DNA from: Bacteroidales bacterium
GTDB lineage: Bacteria; Bacteroidota; Bacteroidia; Bacteroidales; UBA932
Assembly: GCA_017631875.1 (NCBI GenBank)
Contig: JAGBSL010000020.1
Coordinates: forward strand, 60,796-124,795
Direction of reading: 5' to 3'
Length of the DNA: 64,000 bases
A program made the translations under genes and the position numbers. The notes beneath the pieces were generated by a model. The model did no database searches. It was not told where the DNA came from and saw only the letters and a program-made list of their open reading frames with translations. Positions within the stretch are counted from its first letter, which is position 1. Each line of letters starts with the position of its first letter. Below are positions 34,366 through 43,404 of the stretch, piece after piece.

Positions 34366-36278
34366 TGAAAAAAAGGTTATTAATAATATTGGTTAGTTTG
34401 TTAGTATGTGCCGGAGCCGATGGTCAGTCATTGTATCCGGGACAGTATGTGGGCAAACTGAAGGTTTCGGATGCGGCGCCTGTGAAGGCAGAGGCATTCG
34501 ACCTTCAGGATGTCCGCCTGCTGCCGGGCCGCTTCTATGAGAACATGCAGCGCGACTCGGCATGGATGATGTCTATAAGTGCTGACAGACTACTCCATAG
34601 TTTTCGTACTACAGCCGGTGTGTGGGCAGGTCTGGAGGGCGGCTACATGACGGTGAAGAAGCTGGGCGGATGGGAATCGCTTGACTGCGAGCTGCGTGGC
34701 CACACCACCGGACACATGTTGTCGGCATCGGCTCTGATGTATGCCTCTACCGGAAACGAATGCTTCAAGGCCAAAGGCGACAGCCTTGTATCAGGGCTGG
34801 CGCAGGTGCAGGAGGCTCATGGGAACGGCTATCTCAGCGCATATCCGGAAGGGCTCATAGACAGAAACATCAAGGGACAGCGTGTCTGGGCTCCTTGGTA
34901 TACTCTTCATAAGATAATGTCAGGTCTTATAGACCAATATCTGTATGCTGGAAATGAAAAGGCTCTGGAAGTGGCTTCTGCAATGGGCGACTGGGCCTAT
35001 GACAAGGTAAGCGGCCTGAGCGAGGAGACGCGCCGCCTGATGCTCCGCAATGAATTCGGAGGCATGCCTGAGGCGTTCTGGAATCTGTACTCTCTTACTG
35101 CAGACACTAAGCACAGATTCCTTGCGGAATGGTTCTATCATAATGATGTCATCGACCCTCTGCACGAAGGAAGAGAGGATTTCGGTACCAAGCATACCAA
35201 CACCTTTATACCGAAGGTCCTTGCGGAAGCTCGTGAATATGAGCTGACAGGAGCGCCTGAATCCCGTCTTGCGGCAGATTTCTTCTGGCACGAGATGGTT
35301 GCCCATCACACATTCGCTCCCGGATGCAGCAGCGACAAGGAGCATTTCTTTGATCCTGAACACATGTCCATGCATGTTACAGGCTACACGGGAGAGACAT
35401 GCTGTACCTACAACATGCTTAAGCTCTCGCGTCACCTCTTCTGCTGGACAGCGTCTTCGGAAGTAGCGGATTATTATGAACTTGCATTATATAATCAGAT
35501 ACTCGGACAGCAAGACCCTTTTACCGGAATGGTCACATATTTCCTTCCTTTGAAGGCTGGTTCGCACAAGGTCTACAGCACTCCGGAAAACTCTTTCTGG
35601 TGCTGTGTCGGAAGCGGATTCGAGAATCATTCTAAATATGCGGAATCGATATACTACCATAATTCTGATTCGCTTTATGTAAACCTTTTCATACCTTCAC
35701 AGCTGGATTGGAAGGATAAGGGACTGAAAGTGCTGCAGACCACATCATTCCCGGAAGAGGACAAGACTTGTCTCATCCTCTCCTGCGACAAGGCCGTAAA
35801 GGCTACCGTGATGTTGAGGTACCCGTCTTGGAGCGGACAGCCTGAGGTGAAGGTGAACGGCCGCAAGGTTGCGGTAAAGAAGACGTCCGGCGGATATATT
35901 CCGGTGTCACGCACATGGAAAAACGGCGACAGGATCGAGGTGCGCTATCCGATGTCGTTCAGGCTGGAGCGCCTTGCAGACAACCCGTCGCAGGCAGCTC
36001 TCTTCTATGGCCCTGTGCTCCTGGCCGGAAGGCTTGGCACAGATGGCTTCACTGGATGCCAGCCGGACTCTGATCCGTCGCAATACAACGATTATTACAA
36101 ATATGACTACCATATTCCGGAAGGACTGGACACAGTGCTTGATGTAGATGTCAATGATCTTGAAAACAGCCTCAGAAGAGTGTCGGGGCTTGATTTTGAG
36201 ACAATGGGCGGCGACCGCATCAGCCCGCTGTATGACATTCATCGCGAGCGATATGTAGTCTACTGGGATATCAGATAA
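34365..36278 (+). CDS. GH127/GH146-type beta-L-arabinofuranosidase
   Basis: The 637-residue secreted product starts on the last base of the GH97 stop codon. It shows the DUF1680-type (alpha/alpha)6 barrel: FDLQDVRLLPGRFYENMQRD, GGWESLDCELRGHTTGHMLSA, NGYLSAYPE and VWAPWYTLHKI. The unusual zinc-thiolate active site of GH127 is visible, with Glu344, Cys346/Cys347 (GETCCTYN) and Cys413-Cys414 (FWCCVGSG), where one Cys acts as the nucleophile. C-terminal beta-domains follow (about 450-637). The N-terminal motif pattern is closer to GH146 than to classic GH127. It would release beta-L-arabinofuranose from side chains. It is the only clear arabinose-specific activity in the locus besides the GH43. 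Confidence 0.9.
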   Translation: MKKRLLIILVSLLVCAGADGQSLYPGQYVGKLKVSDAAPVKAEAFDLQDVRLLPGRFYENMQRDSAWMMSISADRLLHSFRTTAGVWAGLEGGYMTVKKLGGWESLDCELRGHTTGHMLSASALMYASTGNECFKAKGDSLVSGLAQVQEAHGNGYLSAYPEGLIDRNIKGQRVWAPWYTLHKIMSGLIDQYLYAGNEKALEVASAMGDWAYDKVSGLSEETRRLMLRNEFGGMPEAFWNLYSLTADTKHRFLAEWFYHNDVIDPLHEGREDFGTKHTNTFIPKVLAEAREYELTGAPESRLAADFFWHEMVAHHTFAPGCSSDKEHFFDPEHMSMHVTGYTGETCCTYNMLKLSRHLFCWTASSEVADYYELALYNQILGQQDPFTGMVTYFLPLKAGSHKVYSTPENSFWCCVGSGFENHSKYAESIYYHNSDSLYVNLFIPSQLDWKDKGLKVLQTTSFPEEDKTCLILSCDKAVKATVMLRYPSWSGQPEVKVNGRKVAVKKTSGGYIPVSRTWKNGDRIEVRYPMSFRLERLADNPSQAALFYGPVLLAGRLGTDGFTGCQPDSDPSQYNDYYKYDYHIPEGLDTVLDVDVNDLENSLRRVSGLDFETMGGDRISPLYDIHRERYVVYWDIR

Positions 36279-36283
36279 CGAAT

Positions 36284-38629
36284 ATGAAACCTAAAACCAT
36301 CATACTGACCTTGATCCTCCTCTGCGGCATGTCTGCAGCGGCTCAGGATCTGCACATCCCTGCGCTTCAGGCGGAATATCCTCGCATGACCGACCGAGAG
36401 TCCGCTTCAGAGCAGAAGTCTCTCGCAAAGGCCCATGCAAAGGTAGACAGATATGTCGAGCAGCATGTCAACGATCCGGAGTGGATCGTCAGCCGTCTGC
36501 AGATGCATTGGAAGAGCCATGCGTCGGTAATCTATATCAAGGGCGAACAACTCGACCATATGGAAGGCCATGCTCCTGTCCCTACAGTCCGATACCCTTC
36601 GAACAGGAGCGGACATTCTCCTTATGCAAGACCGTCTCTGGAAGAAATCAAGCCTTACCAGGACTCTTTGGGACTTTGGCTGAAGAACAGGGTGACAGGA
36701 CAGATGCAGTGGGTGGATCCTCGTGAAGCCGGAGGAAACGTCGGTGGCATCAACATCACCATCATGGAGCTTGCCCGTGATGCTGCACGCATATGGTGGC
36801 TTACAGGTGACGAAAGATATGCAAAGTTTGCGTCAGATATTTTCGATGTGTACATGACAGGACTTTACTATCGTGAAGTTCCGATAGACCTGAATCACGG
36901 TCACCAGCAGACGCTTGTGGGGCTCACTAATTTTGAGGTGATCCACGAGAATATCGTTATGCCGGCGACAGAGTGCTATGATTATCTGCACGACTACCTT
37001 GTGGGGGCGCGTCCGGAGAAGATCGTAATCTATGACGATGCGTTCCGCAAATGGGCCGATGTGATCATTGCTGGAGGCGTTCCGCAGAACAACTGGAACC
37101 TCATCCAGGCGCAGTTCATCCTCCGCATTGCTCTTGTTCTTGGCGACAATGAGACATATGCCGACGGCAAGGGACGTAACCACTACATCAACTGTATCCT
37201 CAATGAAGACAGCATCAGGCAGTGGTCAATCGGCAAGATGATCGACTACGGTTTCGATAAGAACACAGGCCTCTGGAAAGAGTCTCCTGGCTATTCGACA
37301 ATGGTGCTTGGGGAGTTTGACTCATTTGCTTACATGCTCCATAAGACTACAGGAATCGATCTGGTGAAGGAGTATCCTATCCTTGCCAAGGCGGCAAGGG
37401 CTCTTCCGCAGTATGTGATGCCGAACGGCCATTCTGTAAGCTGGGGCGACGGCCACTATGGTCCGCTGAAGGCTGACTTCAAGTTCCTTGAAACTATCGA
37501 GCCGAAGGATTATCCTGAATATCAGACTCCGACATTCTGGTCGGAGGATGTGAGCTGGTTCGTGGCAAGAAGCGGCAATGATCCTAAGAACAGCCTTCTG
37601 ATGAGCGTAGTCGGCTCCGAGGGCAACCATATGCATGCCAACGGCATCTCGATGGAACTTTACGGCAAGGGCTACATCCAGGCTCCTGACCTAGGACGAG
37701 GAGCGGGCTACACAACATTCGACTACCTTGAATTCTACTCGCAGTTCCCTGCACACAACACAGTGTGCGTAGACGGCGTGTCGTCATATCCTGTTATGGA
37801 ATCGCATCATCCGGTGAAGCTTGTGGACTGCTATCCCGAGCCTCAGGAGAAGGAGTATGAGGAAGGACTCATGTTCGGCGAATTCAGTTTCCTTGAGCCT
37901 GAGACACAGTCCGACCAACTCCGTCAGCTCCTGATGGTGACAGAGGATCCTGAATGCGGATATTATGTGGACATCTTCCGTTCGCGCCGTCAGGACGGAA
38001 AGGACGAAACCCATGATTATTTCTATCACAACATAGGACAGGACTTCACTCTCAATATGGAGCTGGAGCCTACTGAGGAGCTGGCTTTTGCCGGAGCTCA
38101 TCTGTATGCTTATTCATACCTTTGGAACAAGAGGGCTGCGCTCTGCGCTGACGATGTGGAAGGCTGTTTCACCATGACTTCTCCGGACGGTTCGAAGGTG
38201 GGCATGAAGATGTGGATGAAGGGTGAGGAAGAAAGACGTATCTTCCAGGCATATTCGCCGATGATCGATGCCCTCACACGCGCTCCTATGCCTTATGACA
38301 TTAAGAATTCTCCATGTCAGACATATGTTGCCAGACAGTATGGCGAGGCTTGGGACAGGCCGTTCGTGGCTGTGTACCAGCCGTTTGCTACGGATGATGT
38401 GAAGTCTGTAGCTTCGGTGGAGTATTTCGGAGAAGGGTATGTCGGAATCAAGATCACTCTCTCTGACGGAAGTGTGAATTACATCTTCTCGTCAGACAAG
38501 AATATAAAGATGTCGTACGACGGCATCGAGACAGATGCAAAATTGTGCTTTGTCTCTGAAGGCAGGAAGTTCATATCCCGCGGAACTTATCTTAAGGTCA
38601 ATGGTAAAAAGATAATCAAGAAAAAGTAA
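36284..38629 (+). CDS. Heparinase II/III-type polysaccharide lyase
   Basis: The 781-residue protein has a signal peptide (cut near SAAAQ, residue 21), an N-terminal alpha-toroid (about 100-430; ELARDAARIWWLTGDERYAKFA, NNWNLIQAQF, WKESPGYSTMVLGEF) and a C-terminal beta-sandwich typical of the Hepar_II_III family (about 435-781). The segment NHMHANGISMELYG contains His449 and His451, equivalent to the catalytic/metal-site region of such lyases, and LEFYSQFPAHNTVCVDGVSS also fits. Members belong to several PL families (12, 15, 17, 21, 33 and others); which one cannot be stated here. It should cleave uronate-containing oligosaccharides, giving the unsaturated ends that the GH88 encoded 2 bases downstream removes. 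Confidence 0.85.
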   Translation: MKPKTIILTLILLCGMSAAAQDLHIPALQAEYPRMTDRESASEQKSLAKAHAKVDRYVEQHVNDPEWIVSRLQMHWKSHASVIYIKGEQLDHMEGHAPVPTVRYPSNRSGHSPYARPSLEEIKPYQDSLGLWLKNRVTGQMQWVDPREAGGNVGGINITIMELARDAARIWWLTGDERYAKFASDIFDVYMTGLYYREVPIDLNHGHQQTLVGLTNFEVIHENIVMPATECYDYLHDYLVGARPEKIVIYDDAFRKWADVIIAGGVPQNNWNLIQAQFILRIALVLGDNETYADGKGRNHYINCILNEDSIRQWSIGKMIDYGFDKNTGLWKESPGYSTMVLGEFDSFAYMLHKTTGIDLVKEYPILAKAARALPQYVMPNGHSVSWGDGHYGPLKADFKFLETIEPKDYPEYQTPTFWSEDVSWFVARSGNDPKNSLLMSVVGSEGNHMHANGISMELYGKGYIQAPDLGRGAGYTTFDYLEFYSQFPAHNTVCVDGVSSYPVMESHHPVKLVDCYPEPQEKEYEEGLMFGEFSFLEPETQSDQLRQLLMVTEDPECGYYVDIFRSRRQDGKDETHDYFYHNIGQDFTLNMELEPTEELAFAGAHLYAYSYLWNKRAALCADDVEGCFTMTSPDGSKVGMKMWMKGEEERRIFQAYSPMIDALTRAPMPYDIKNSPCQTYVARQYGEAWDRPFVAVYQPFATDDVKSVASVEYFGEGYVGIKITLSDGSVNYIFSSDKNIKMSYDGIETDAKLCFVSEGRKFISRGTYLKVNGKKIIKKK

Positions 38630-38631
38630 CA

Positions 38632-39828
38632 ATGATACGAATCAAGACTCTCCTGATGTGTCTTCCATGCGCTCTGATCATGGCTGCATGTTCTCCTAAG
38701 ACACAAGAATCTGACACAGCATTTGTGGCGGAAGCATTGGATTACTGCGTTTCTCAGACAGAACGTTCGCTGGAAATGCTTATGCCGTATGACTACATGA
38801 TGTCTCCGCGCAACATTGCCCCGGGCGATTCCGCATGGCATCAGCGCCCTGTGTCCAAGGAACTGTGGACAGAAGGCTTCTGGCCCGGAATCCTCTGGTA
38901 TGCCTATGAGTATTCCAAGGAGGAGTCGATCCTTGAAGCTGCCAAAGGTTACACTGAGGTGCTTGAATTTCTGTCGGAGCAGCCTGCATATGACCACGAC
39001 CTTGGCTTCATAATGTTCTGCAGCTATGGAAACGGTTACAGACTCACCGGCGACGAGCGCTACAAGGATATCATTGTAGCTACAGCAGAGCGTCTTGCAG
39101 AACTGTACAATCCAGCCGTCGGCACAATGCTCTCATGGCCTCGCGAGGTTCCTAACTTCGGCGGTCACAACACCATCATGGACAACATGATCAATCTCGA
39201 GACCCTTTTCTGGGCAGCTGAGAACGGCGGAAGACCGGAACTCAGAGATATCGCGATAGCTCATGCCGACACTACCATGAGATATCACTTCCGAGAGGAC
39301 GGCAGCTCATACCATGTGGCTGTATATGATGCCGAGTCGGGAGAATTCATGCGCGGATGCACCCACCAGGGATATGCCGACGACACAATGTGGGCGCGTG
39401 GCCAGGCATGGGCCATCTATGGCTATACAATGTGCTACAGATTTACCCAGGACCCTCGTTATCTGGAGCATGCCTGCAAGGTTACGGATGTCTATCTTGA
39501 AGGACTTCCTGAAGATATGATTCCTTACTGGGACTTCAACGATCCTATGATCCCTGCTGCGTCAAAGGATGCTTCTGCCGCAGCAGTTGTGGCTTCTGCC
39601 CTTGTCGAGCTTTCGGGCTATGTGGACGGGGAAAAGGGACAGAAATATCTCGAAGATGCGAAGGCGATGCTTGAGTCGCTGCACTCGAACTACCGCTCAG
39701 GCGACGTCAACCCGTCGTTCCTCCTGCACTCGACAGGCCATCGCCCTGCCGGCTCCGAGATCGACTACTCGATCATCTACGCCGACTACTACTACATCGA
39801 AGCCCTGCTTCGTCTGAAGAATCTGTAA
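38632..39828 (+). CDS. GH88 unsaturated glucuronyl hydrolase
   Basis: The 398-residue lipoprotein (Cys20 in IMAAC) has the (alpha/alpha)6 barrel of GH88. Key segments are LWTEGFWPGILWYAYEYS, HDLGFIMFCSYGNGY, TIMDNMINLETLFWA with the conserved Asp184, DGSSYHVAVYD, CTHQGYADDTMWARGQAWAIYGY and KDASAAAVVASALVELS. The enzyme hydrates the double bond of 4,5-unsaturated uronic acids produced by polysaccharide lyases, which then open and fall off. Together with three lyases in the locus this gives a complete uronate-removal path. It lies mid-operon with tight spacing on both sides. Confidence 0.95.
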   Translation: MIRIKTLLMCLPCALIMAACSPKTQESDTAFVAEALDYCVSQTERSLEMLMPYDYMMSPRNIAPGDSAWHQRPVSKELWTEGFWPGILWYAYEYSKEESILEAAKGYTEVLEFLSEQPAYDHDLGFIMFCSYGNGYRLTGDERYKDIIVATAERLAELYNPAVGTMLSWPREVPNFGGHNTIMDNMINLETLFWAAENGGRPELRDIAIAHADTTMRYHFREDGSSYHVAVYDAESGEFMRGCTHQGYADDTMWARGQAWAIYGYTMCYRFTQDPRYLEHACKVTDVYLEGLPEDMIPYWDFNDPMIPAASKDASAAAVVASALVELSGYVDGEKGQKYLEDAKAMLESLHSNYRSGDVNPSFLLHSTGHRPAGSEIDYSIIYADYYYIEALLRLKNL

Positions 39829-39838
39829 AGGCTTTAAT

Positions 39839-41293
39839 ATGAAGAAACTGATAGTATGCGCGCTGTGCGTCTTTGTTCTAGAACTGGGCCTTATGGCTCA
39901 GGATGTGCTGCAGGTGTATTCTGCACCGGAAGGAGTAGAGATGAAGGATGACTTCACCGTCAAGGTGCGTTTAGCTGGCGGGGAGTGGCAGGATGTACCG
40001 ACCTATATGGTCAAGGTTGACGAAGTCCGTCAGACAAAGCATTGCGTTGAGAAGGCTTCTCTCGGATATTTTGACTTTGAAGGTCAGGTGGAGGTTTCCG
40101 TGACTTACAACAAAGGTCCTATCGAGACGGCGAAGGTTCGTCCGCTTTCATATGGAATCAAGCCGGTTGTCGACGGAAGCACTCTGACATTCACTCTGGA
40201 CTGTCCGCGCAACCTTTCAGTGGAAGTAAACGGTGACATTTTCCACAATCTTCATCTCTTTGCAAATGCGATTGACGTAAACAATCCAATAGACGGAGTT
40301 ATAATAAAGAACGAGAAGCAACTTGCCAAGAAACGCAAGGATGTGATCTACTTTGGTCCTGGACTTCACAGGATCGACACTCTTTTCCCTGTTTCGGGAC
40401 AGACCGTATATATTGCCGGAGGCGCTGTGGTGCGCGGAACAATCCACGTGGTCAATGCCTCTGACGTCAAGATCTATGGCCGTGGAATCGTGCATCCGTC
40501 AGGAAGAGGAGAGGGTGTGTACATTCAACGCTCAAAGAATGTGGAAGTTGACGGAATCATATCGACTCAGTGTCCGGTCGGCGGATCTGACGGCGTCAAG
40601 ATAACAAATGTAAAGGTCATCAGTTCATATGGATGGGGCGACGGGCTCAATGTGTTTGCATCTTCTAATGTGCATTATGACAGATGCTTTGCCCGCACGT
40701 CCGACGACTGCGTTACGGTATACGCAACACGCAAGGGATTCACAGGCTCATGCCGCAACATCCTTACCGAGAACTGCGTTCTTTGGGCAGATGTGGCACA
40801 TCCTATAATGATAGGTATCCATGGAAATGTCGAGAGTCCTGATGTTATTGAGAATCTCGTCTATAGAAACATAGACATTCTTGATCACAAGGAAAAGCAG
40901 ATAGACTATCAAGGATGCATGGCGATCAATGCAGGAGATGACAATCTCATCCGCAACATCCTGTTTGAAGACATCAGGATCGAGGATTTCCGTCAGGGGC
41001 AGTTGGTCAACATCAGGATATTCTATAATAAGAAATACTGCCTTGCTCCGGGCCGCGGCATTGAGGATATCACTTTCAGAAACGTCACATATAACGGTTC
41101 CGGAGAGGAGATGTCTGTAATTTATGGCTACAGTGAGGAGCGTAAGGTGAAGAATATCAGATTTGAAAATCTCGTTATAAACGGCCAGGTGATTTCCGAC
41201 GACATGCCGGGCAAGCCTGCATGGTACAAGACCGGCGACATGTGCCGTTTCCTTGTCGGCGAGCATGTCGAGAACATTCAGTTTGTGAAGTGA
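39839..41293 (+). CDS. Right-handed beta-helix glycosidase (GH28/GH49-like)
   Basis: The 484-residue secreted protein has a signal peptide (cut near LMAQ), an N-terminal beta domain (about 22-130) and a parallel beta-helix (about 150-470) with ladders such as VIYFGPGLHRID, VYIAGGAVVRG, VKIYGRGIVHPSG and VEVDGIIS. Acidic residues at the usual glycosidase ridge are Asp268 (GWGDGLN) and Asp289-Asp290 (TSDDCVTVY), and His328 stands in MIGIHGN. This arrangement resembles GH28 polygalacturonases and GH49 dextranases, but the classical GH28 NTD/GHG/RIK set is not complete, so a related or new family is possible. It lies between GH88 and an esterase candidate and probably removes a sugar from the lyase products. 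Confidence 0.75.
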   Translation: MKKLIVCALCVFVLELGLMAQDVLQVYSAPEGVEMKDDFTVKVRLAGGEWQDVPTYMVKVDEVRQTKHCVEKASLGYFDFEGQVEVSVTYNKGPIETAKVRPLSYGIKPVVDGSTLTFTLDCPRNLSVEVNGDIFHNLHLFANAIDVNNPIDGVIIKNEKQLAKKRKDVIYFGPGLHRIDTLFPVSGQTVYIAGGAVVRGTIHVVNASDVKIYGRGIVHPSGRGEGVYIQRSKNVEVDGIISTQCPVGGSDGVKITNVKVISSYGWGDGLNVFASSNVHYDRCFARTSDDCVTVYATRKGFTGSCRNILTENCVLWADVAHPIMIGIHGNVESPDVIENLVYRNIDILDHKEKQIDYQGCMAINAGDDNLIRNILFEDIRIEDFRQGQLVNIRIFYNKKYCLAPGRGIEDITFRNVTYNGSGEEMSVIYGYSEERKVKNIRFENLVINGQVISDDMPGKPAWYKTGDMCRFLVGEHVENIQFVK

Positions 41294-41318
41294 TGAGACA
41301 TATCTTTAATCTGACATT

Positions 41319-42515
41319 ATGAAAAGATTATTGATCAGTCTGGTTTCGTTTATTCTGCTCATGGCAGATGCAGCAGCCTTTGACTTCCATTTCGGAGAGG
41401 AGGGAGAAAGGGCCTATATACGTCTTCCTCGTGGACATAAGGAAGTGAAGGCGGTGCTTTATTGTCATCAGAACATGACGGAAGAGGTGCTTTTCCGCAG
41501 CGACCTGTTCTGCAGGAGGATGGACAGTCTCGGCGTGGCCATGGCATTCGTTCAGCGCGGATCGCAGAACTGGGACGTGTCCGAGGGCTGCCAGGAGAGA
41601 TTCGAGATGATCATGCGGCGTTTTGCAGAAGGTACGGAACATCCGGAAATCGCTTCAGCGCCGGTGATTCCGTTCGGCCATTCAGCTCAGGCTACATTTC
41701 CGTGGAACTTTGCGGCATGGAATCCGGACCGCACCCTTTGTGTGGTATCTTACCACGGTGACGCTCCGCGCACTAACCTCTGCGGATATGGGCGCGCCAA
41801 TGTCGAGTGGGGCAGAACGAGGAATATTGACAGGATTCCCGGACTTATGATCATGGGTGAATACGAGTGGTGGGATGCTCGCCTTCTTCCGGCCCTGGCC
41901 TTTCAGATGATGTATCCAGACAGCAGAATTTCATTCCTCTGCGATGCGGGAAAGGGACATTTTGACTTGTGCGAGGAAACTCAGGACTATATTGCTGCGT
42001 TCATAGCCAAGGCCTTGGCAGACCCGCGTCCGGAAGGAGGATGCAGATATTCCCGTTGGTTTGAGGATGGTACTGAGACATCCGACCCTCATGAGCAGTT
42101 CTGGTATCAGGACGATGAAATGGTCAGACTTACAAGGGAAAGGTATGCTGAGCATAAGGGAAAGCAGATGCAGTATGTGTCGGCTCAGCTGGACGGGCAG
42201 ATGCTCGTATACAATCCTGATAAGCACATCAAGATAAATGCAGTATGTGAAGATGACGAGTTTACTTTAACACCTGTGTTTGTGGATTCCACCCGTAATG
42301 CCATAAGTGATGCTCATGCGTCCGTCAGACCTCGTGTGGTGCTCATTTCCGGTCCTGCAATCCAGACAGGGGAATATACTTTCCGTTATGATCCCGACTA
42401 TTTTGGCAAGGATCCGAAGCGGCTGTGGACAGGCATAACCATCTGCGTAGAAGCTGATGGAGACGAAAAATACAAATCTGCGGTTCAGGAAATTAATATT
42501 CAACTGAAGAGATAG
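41319..42515 (+). CDS. Secreted alpha/beta-hydrolase, esterase candidate
   Basis: The 398-residue product has a signal peptide (cut near ADAAA, residue 19). An alpha/beta-hydrolase fold is suggested by VKAVLYCHQNM (strand before the oxyanion loop), the nucleophile elbow FGHSAQ with Ser122, and KGHFD with His214; GEYEWWD may hold the acid. Residues of about 250-398 form an extra beta-rich domain (VSAQLDGQMLVYNPDKHI, SGPAIQTGEYTFRYDP). No standard carbohydrate-esterase family is recognised. As the last gene of the operon it may remove acyl groups such as acetyl from the PUL A polymer. The function is inferred from fold and position only. Confidence 0.72.
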   Translation: MKRLLISLVSFILLMADAAAFDFHFGEEGERAYIRLPRGHKEVKAVLYCHQNMTEEVLFRSDLFCRRMDSLGVAMAFVQRGSQNWDVSEGCQERFEMIMRRFAEGTEHPEIASAPVIPFGHSAQATFPWNFAAWNPDRTLCVVSYHGDAPRTNLCGYGRANVEWGRTRNIDRIPGLMIMGEYEWWDARLLPALAFQMMYPDSRISFLCDAGKGHFDLCEETQDYIAAFIAKALADPRPEGGCRYSRWFEDGTETSDPHEQFWYQDDEMVRLTRERYAEHKGKQMQYVSAQLDGQMLVYNPDKHIKINAVCEDDEFTLTPVFVDSTRNAISDAHASVRPRVVLISGPAIQTGEYTFRYDPDYFGKDPKRLWTGITICVEADGDEKYKSAVQEINIQLKR

Positions 42516-42577
42516 TGGCACATTATTTGATTTTTCATCTCGCGGTTAGTTTAGTTGTTAATACTAGGGTTATGGTT

Positions 42578-42617
42578 CATCCGGCTGTCACTTGTGAAAG
42601 GCACGGCCGGATGTTTT
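42578..42617 (+). terminator. Terminator at the end of PUL A
   Basis: CATCCGGC (42578-42585) and GCCGGATG (42606-42613) form an 8-base stem followed by TTTTA. It lies 63 bases after the esterase gene and before the SIMPL gene. Confidence 0.7.
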
Positions 42618-42657
42618 ATAGGAAGAATCGGTATATTTACATCAAAATCATACAGCT

Positions 42658-43362
42658 ATGGACAAAGGAAGATTCTACAGCGGCCTTTTCATTATGGTCG
42701 GACTCGTTGTGCTCGGTCTCATGATTCCGAGAGCGGTCGAAAAGTATCGTTCATACGATCGCACGGTCAACGTAAAGGGACTGTGCGAAAAGGAGGTCAA
42801 GGCGGACAAGGTCATCTGGCCTATAGTATATAAGGTGATGTCCAATGACATTCAGTCCATATACGCGCAGATCGACGCCAGTAATCAGATTATCCAGCGT
42901 TTCCTCGTAGGAGGGGGCATCTCGCAGGATCAGATATCGATATCGGTTCCTCAGATATCCGATAAGCTGGCCAACGAGTATGGAGGAAACGACAGGACGT
43001 TCCGTTACATTGCCACCAATGTGGTGACAGTCTACACGGACCAGGTTGACAAGGTTCTTGCCCTTATGGCCCAGCAGTCCGAACTTCTGAAGAAGGGTGT
43101 GGTCACTGTCGCCAACAGCTGGGAGAATCCGGTGGAGTTCAAGTATGAGGGGTTGAACGACATCAAGCCGCAGATGATCGAGGAGGCGACAAAGAATGCC
43201 CGCGAGGCGGCGCAGAAGTTTGCCAAGGACTCGGAAAGCAAGCTCGGAAAGATCAAGACGGCAAACCAGGGCACGTTCACGATCGAAGCCCGCGACAGCA
43301 ACACACCTTATATAAAGAAGGTGCGCGTGGTGACTTCGGTTACATATTATCTGGAAAACTAA
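42658..43362 (+). CDS. SIMPL-domain (DUF541) protein
   Basis: The 234-residue protein has one N-terminal membrane helix (about 6-24; FYSGLFIMVGLVVLGLMIP) and a SIMPL/DUF541 domain (about 35-233), with TVNVKGLCEKEVKADKVIWPI, the SxPQISD segment, TNVVTVYTDQVDKV and the C-terminal VVTSVTYYLEN strand. Such proteins are periplasm-facing and form oligomeric rings in some species; their role is not defined. It is bounded by terminators on both sides, so it is a stand-alone gene marking the boundary between the two large loci. Confidence 0.9.
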   Translation: MDKGRFYSGLFIMVGLVVLGLMIPRAVEKYRSYDRTVNVKGLCEKEVKADKVIWPIVYKVMSNDIQSIYAQIDASNQIIQRFLVGGGISQDQISISVPQISDKLANEYGGNDRTFRYIATNVVTVYTDQVDKVLALMAQQSELLKKGVVTVANSWENPVEFKYEGLNDIKPQMIEEATKNAREAAQKFAKDSESKLGKIKTANQGTFTIEARDSNTPYIKKVRVVTSVTYYLEN

Positions 43363-43364
43363 AA

Positions 43365-43398
43365 AAAAGGTGCAGCGTCATTATGACCTGCACCTTTT
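43365..43398. terminator. Bidirectional terminator between SIMPL and GH31 genes
   Basis: AAAAGGTGCA (43365-43374) and TGCACCTTTT (43389-43398) are perfect 10-base arms with A and T tracts on the outside, placed between convergent genes. It can end both transcripts. Confidence 0.85.
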
Positions 43399-43404
43399 CA
43401 ATTA

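Noticed and set aside
11602..42515. Phage, plasmid or insertion sequence genes
   Set aside because: No transposase, integrase, replication or structural phage genes were recognised anywhere in the window.
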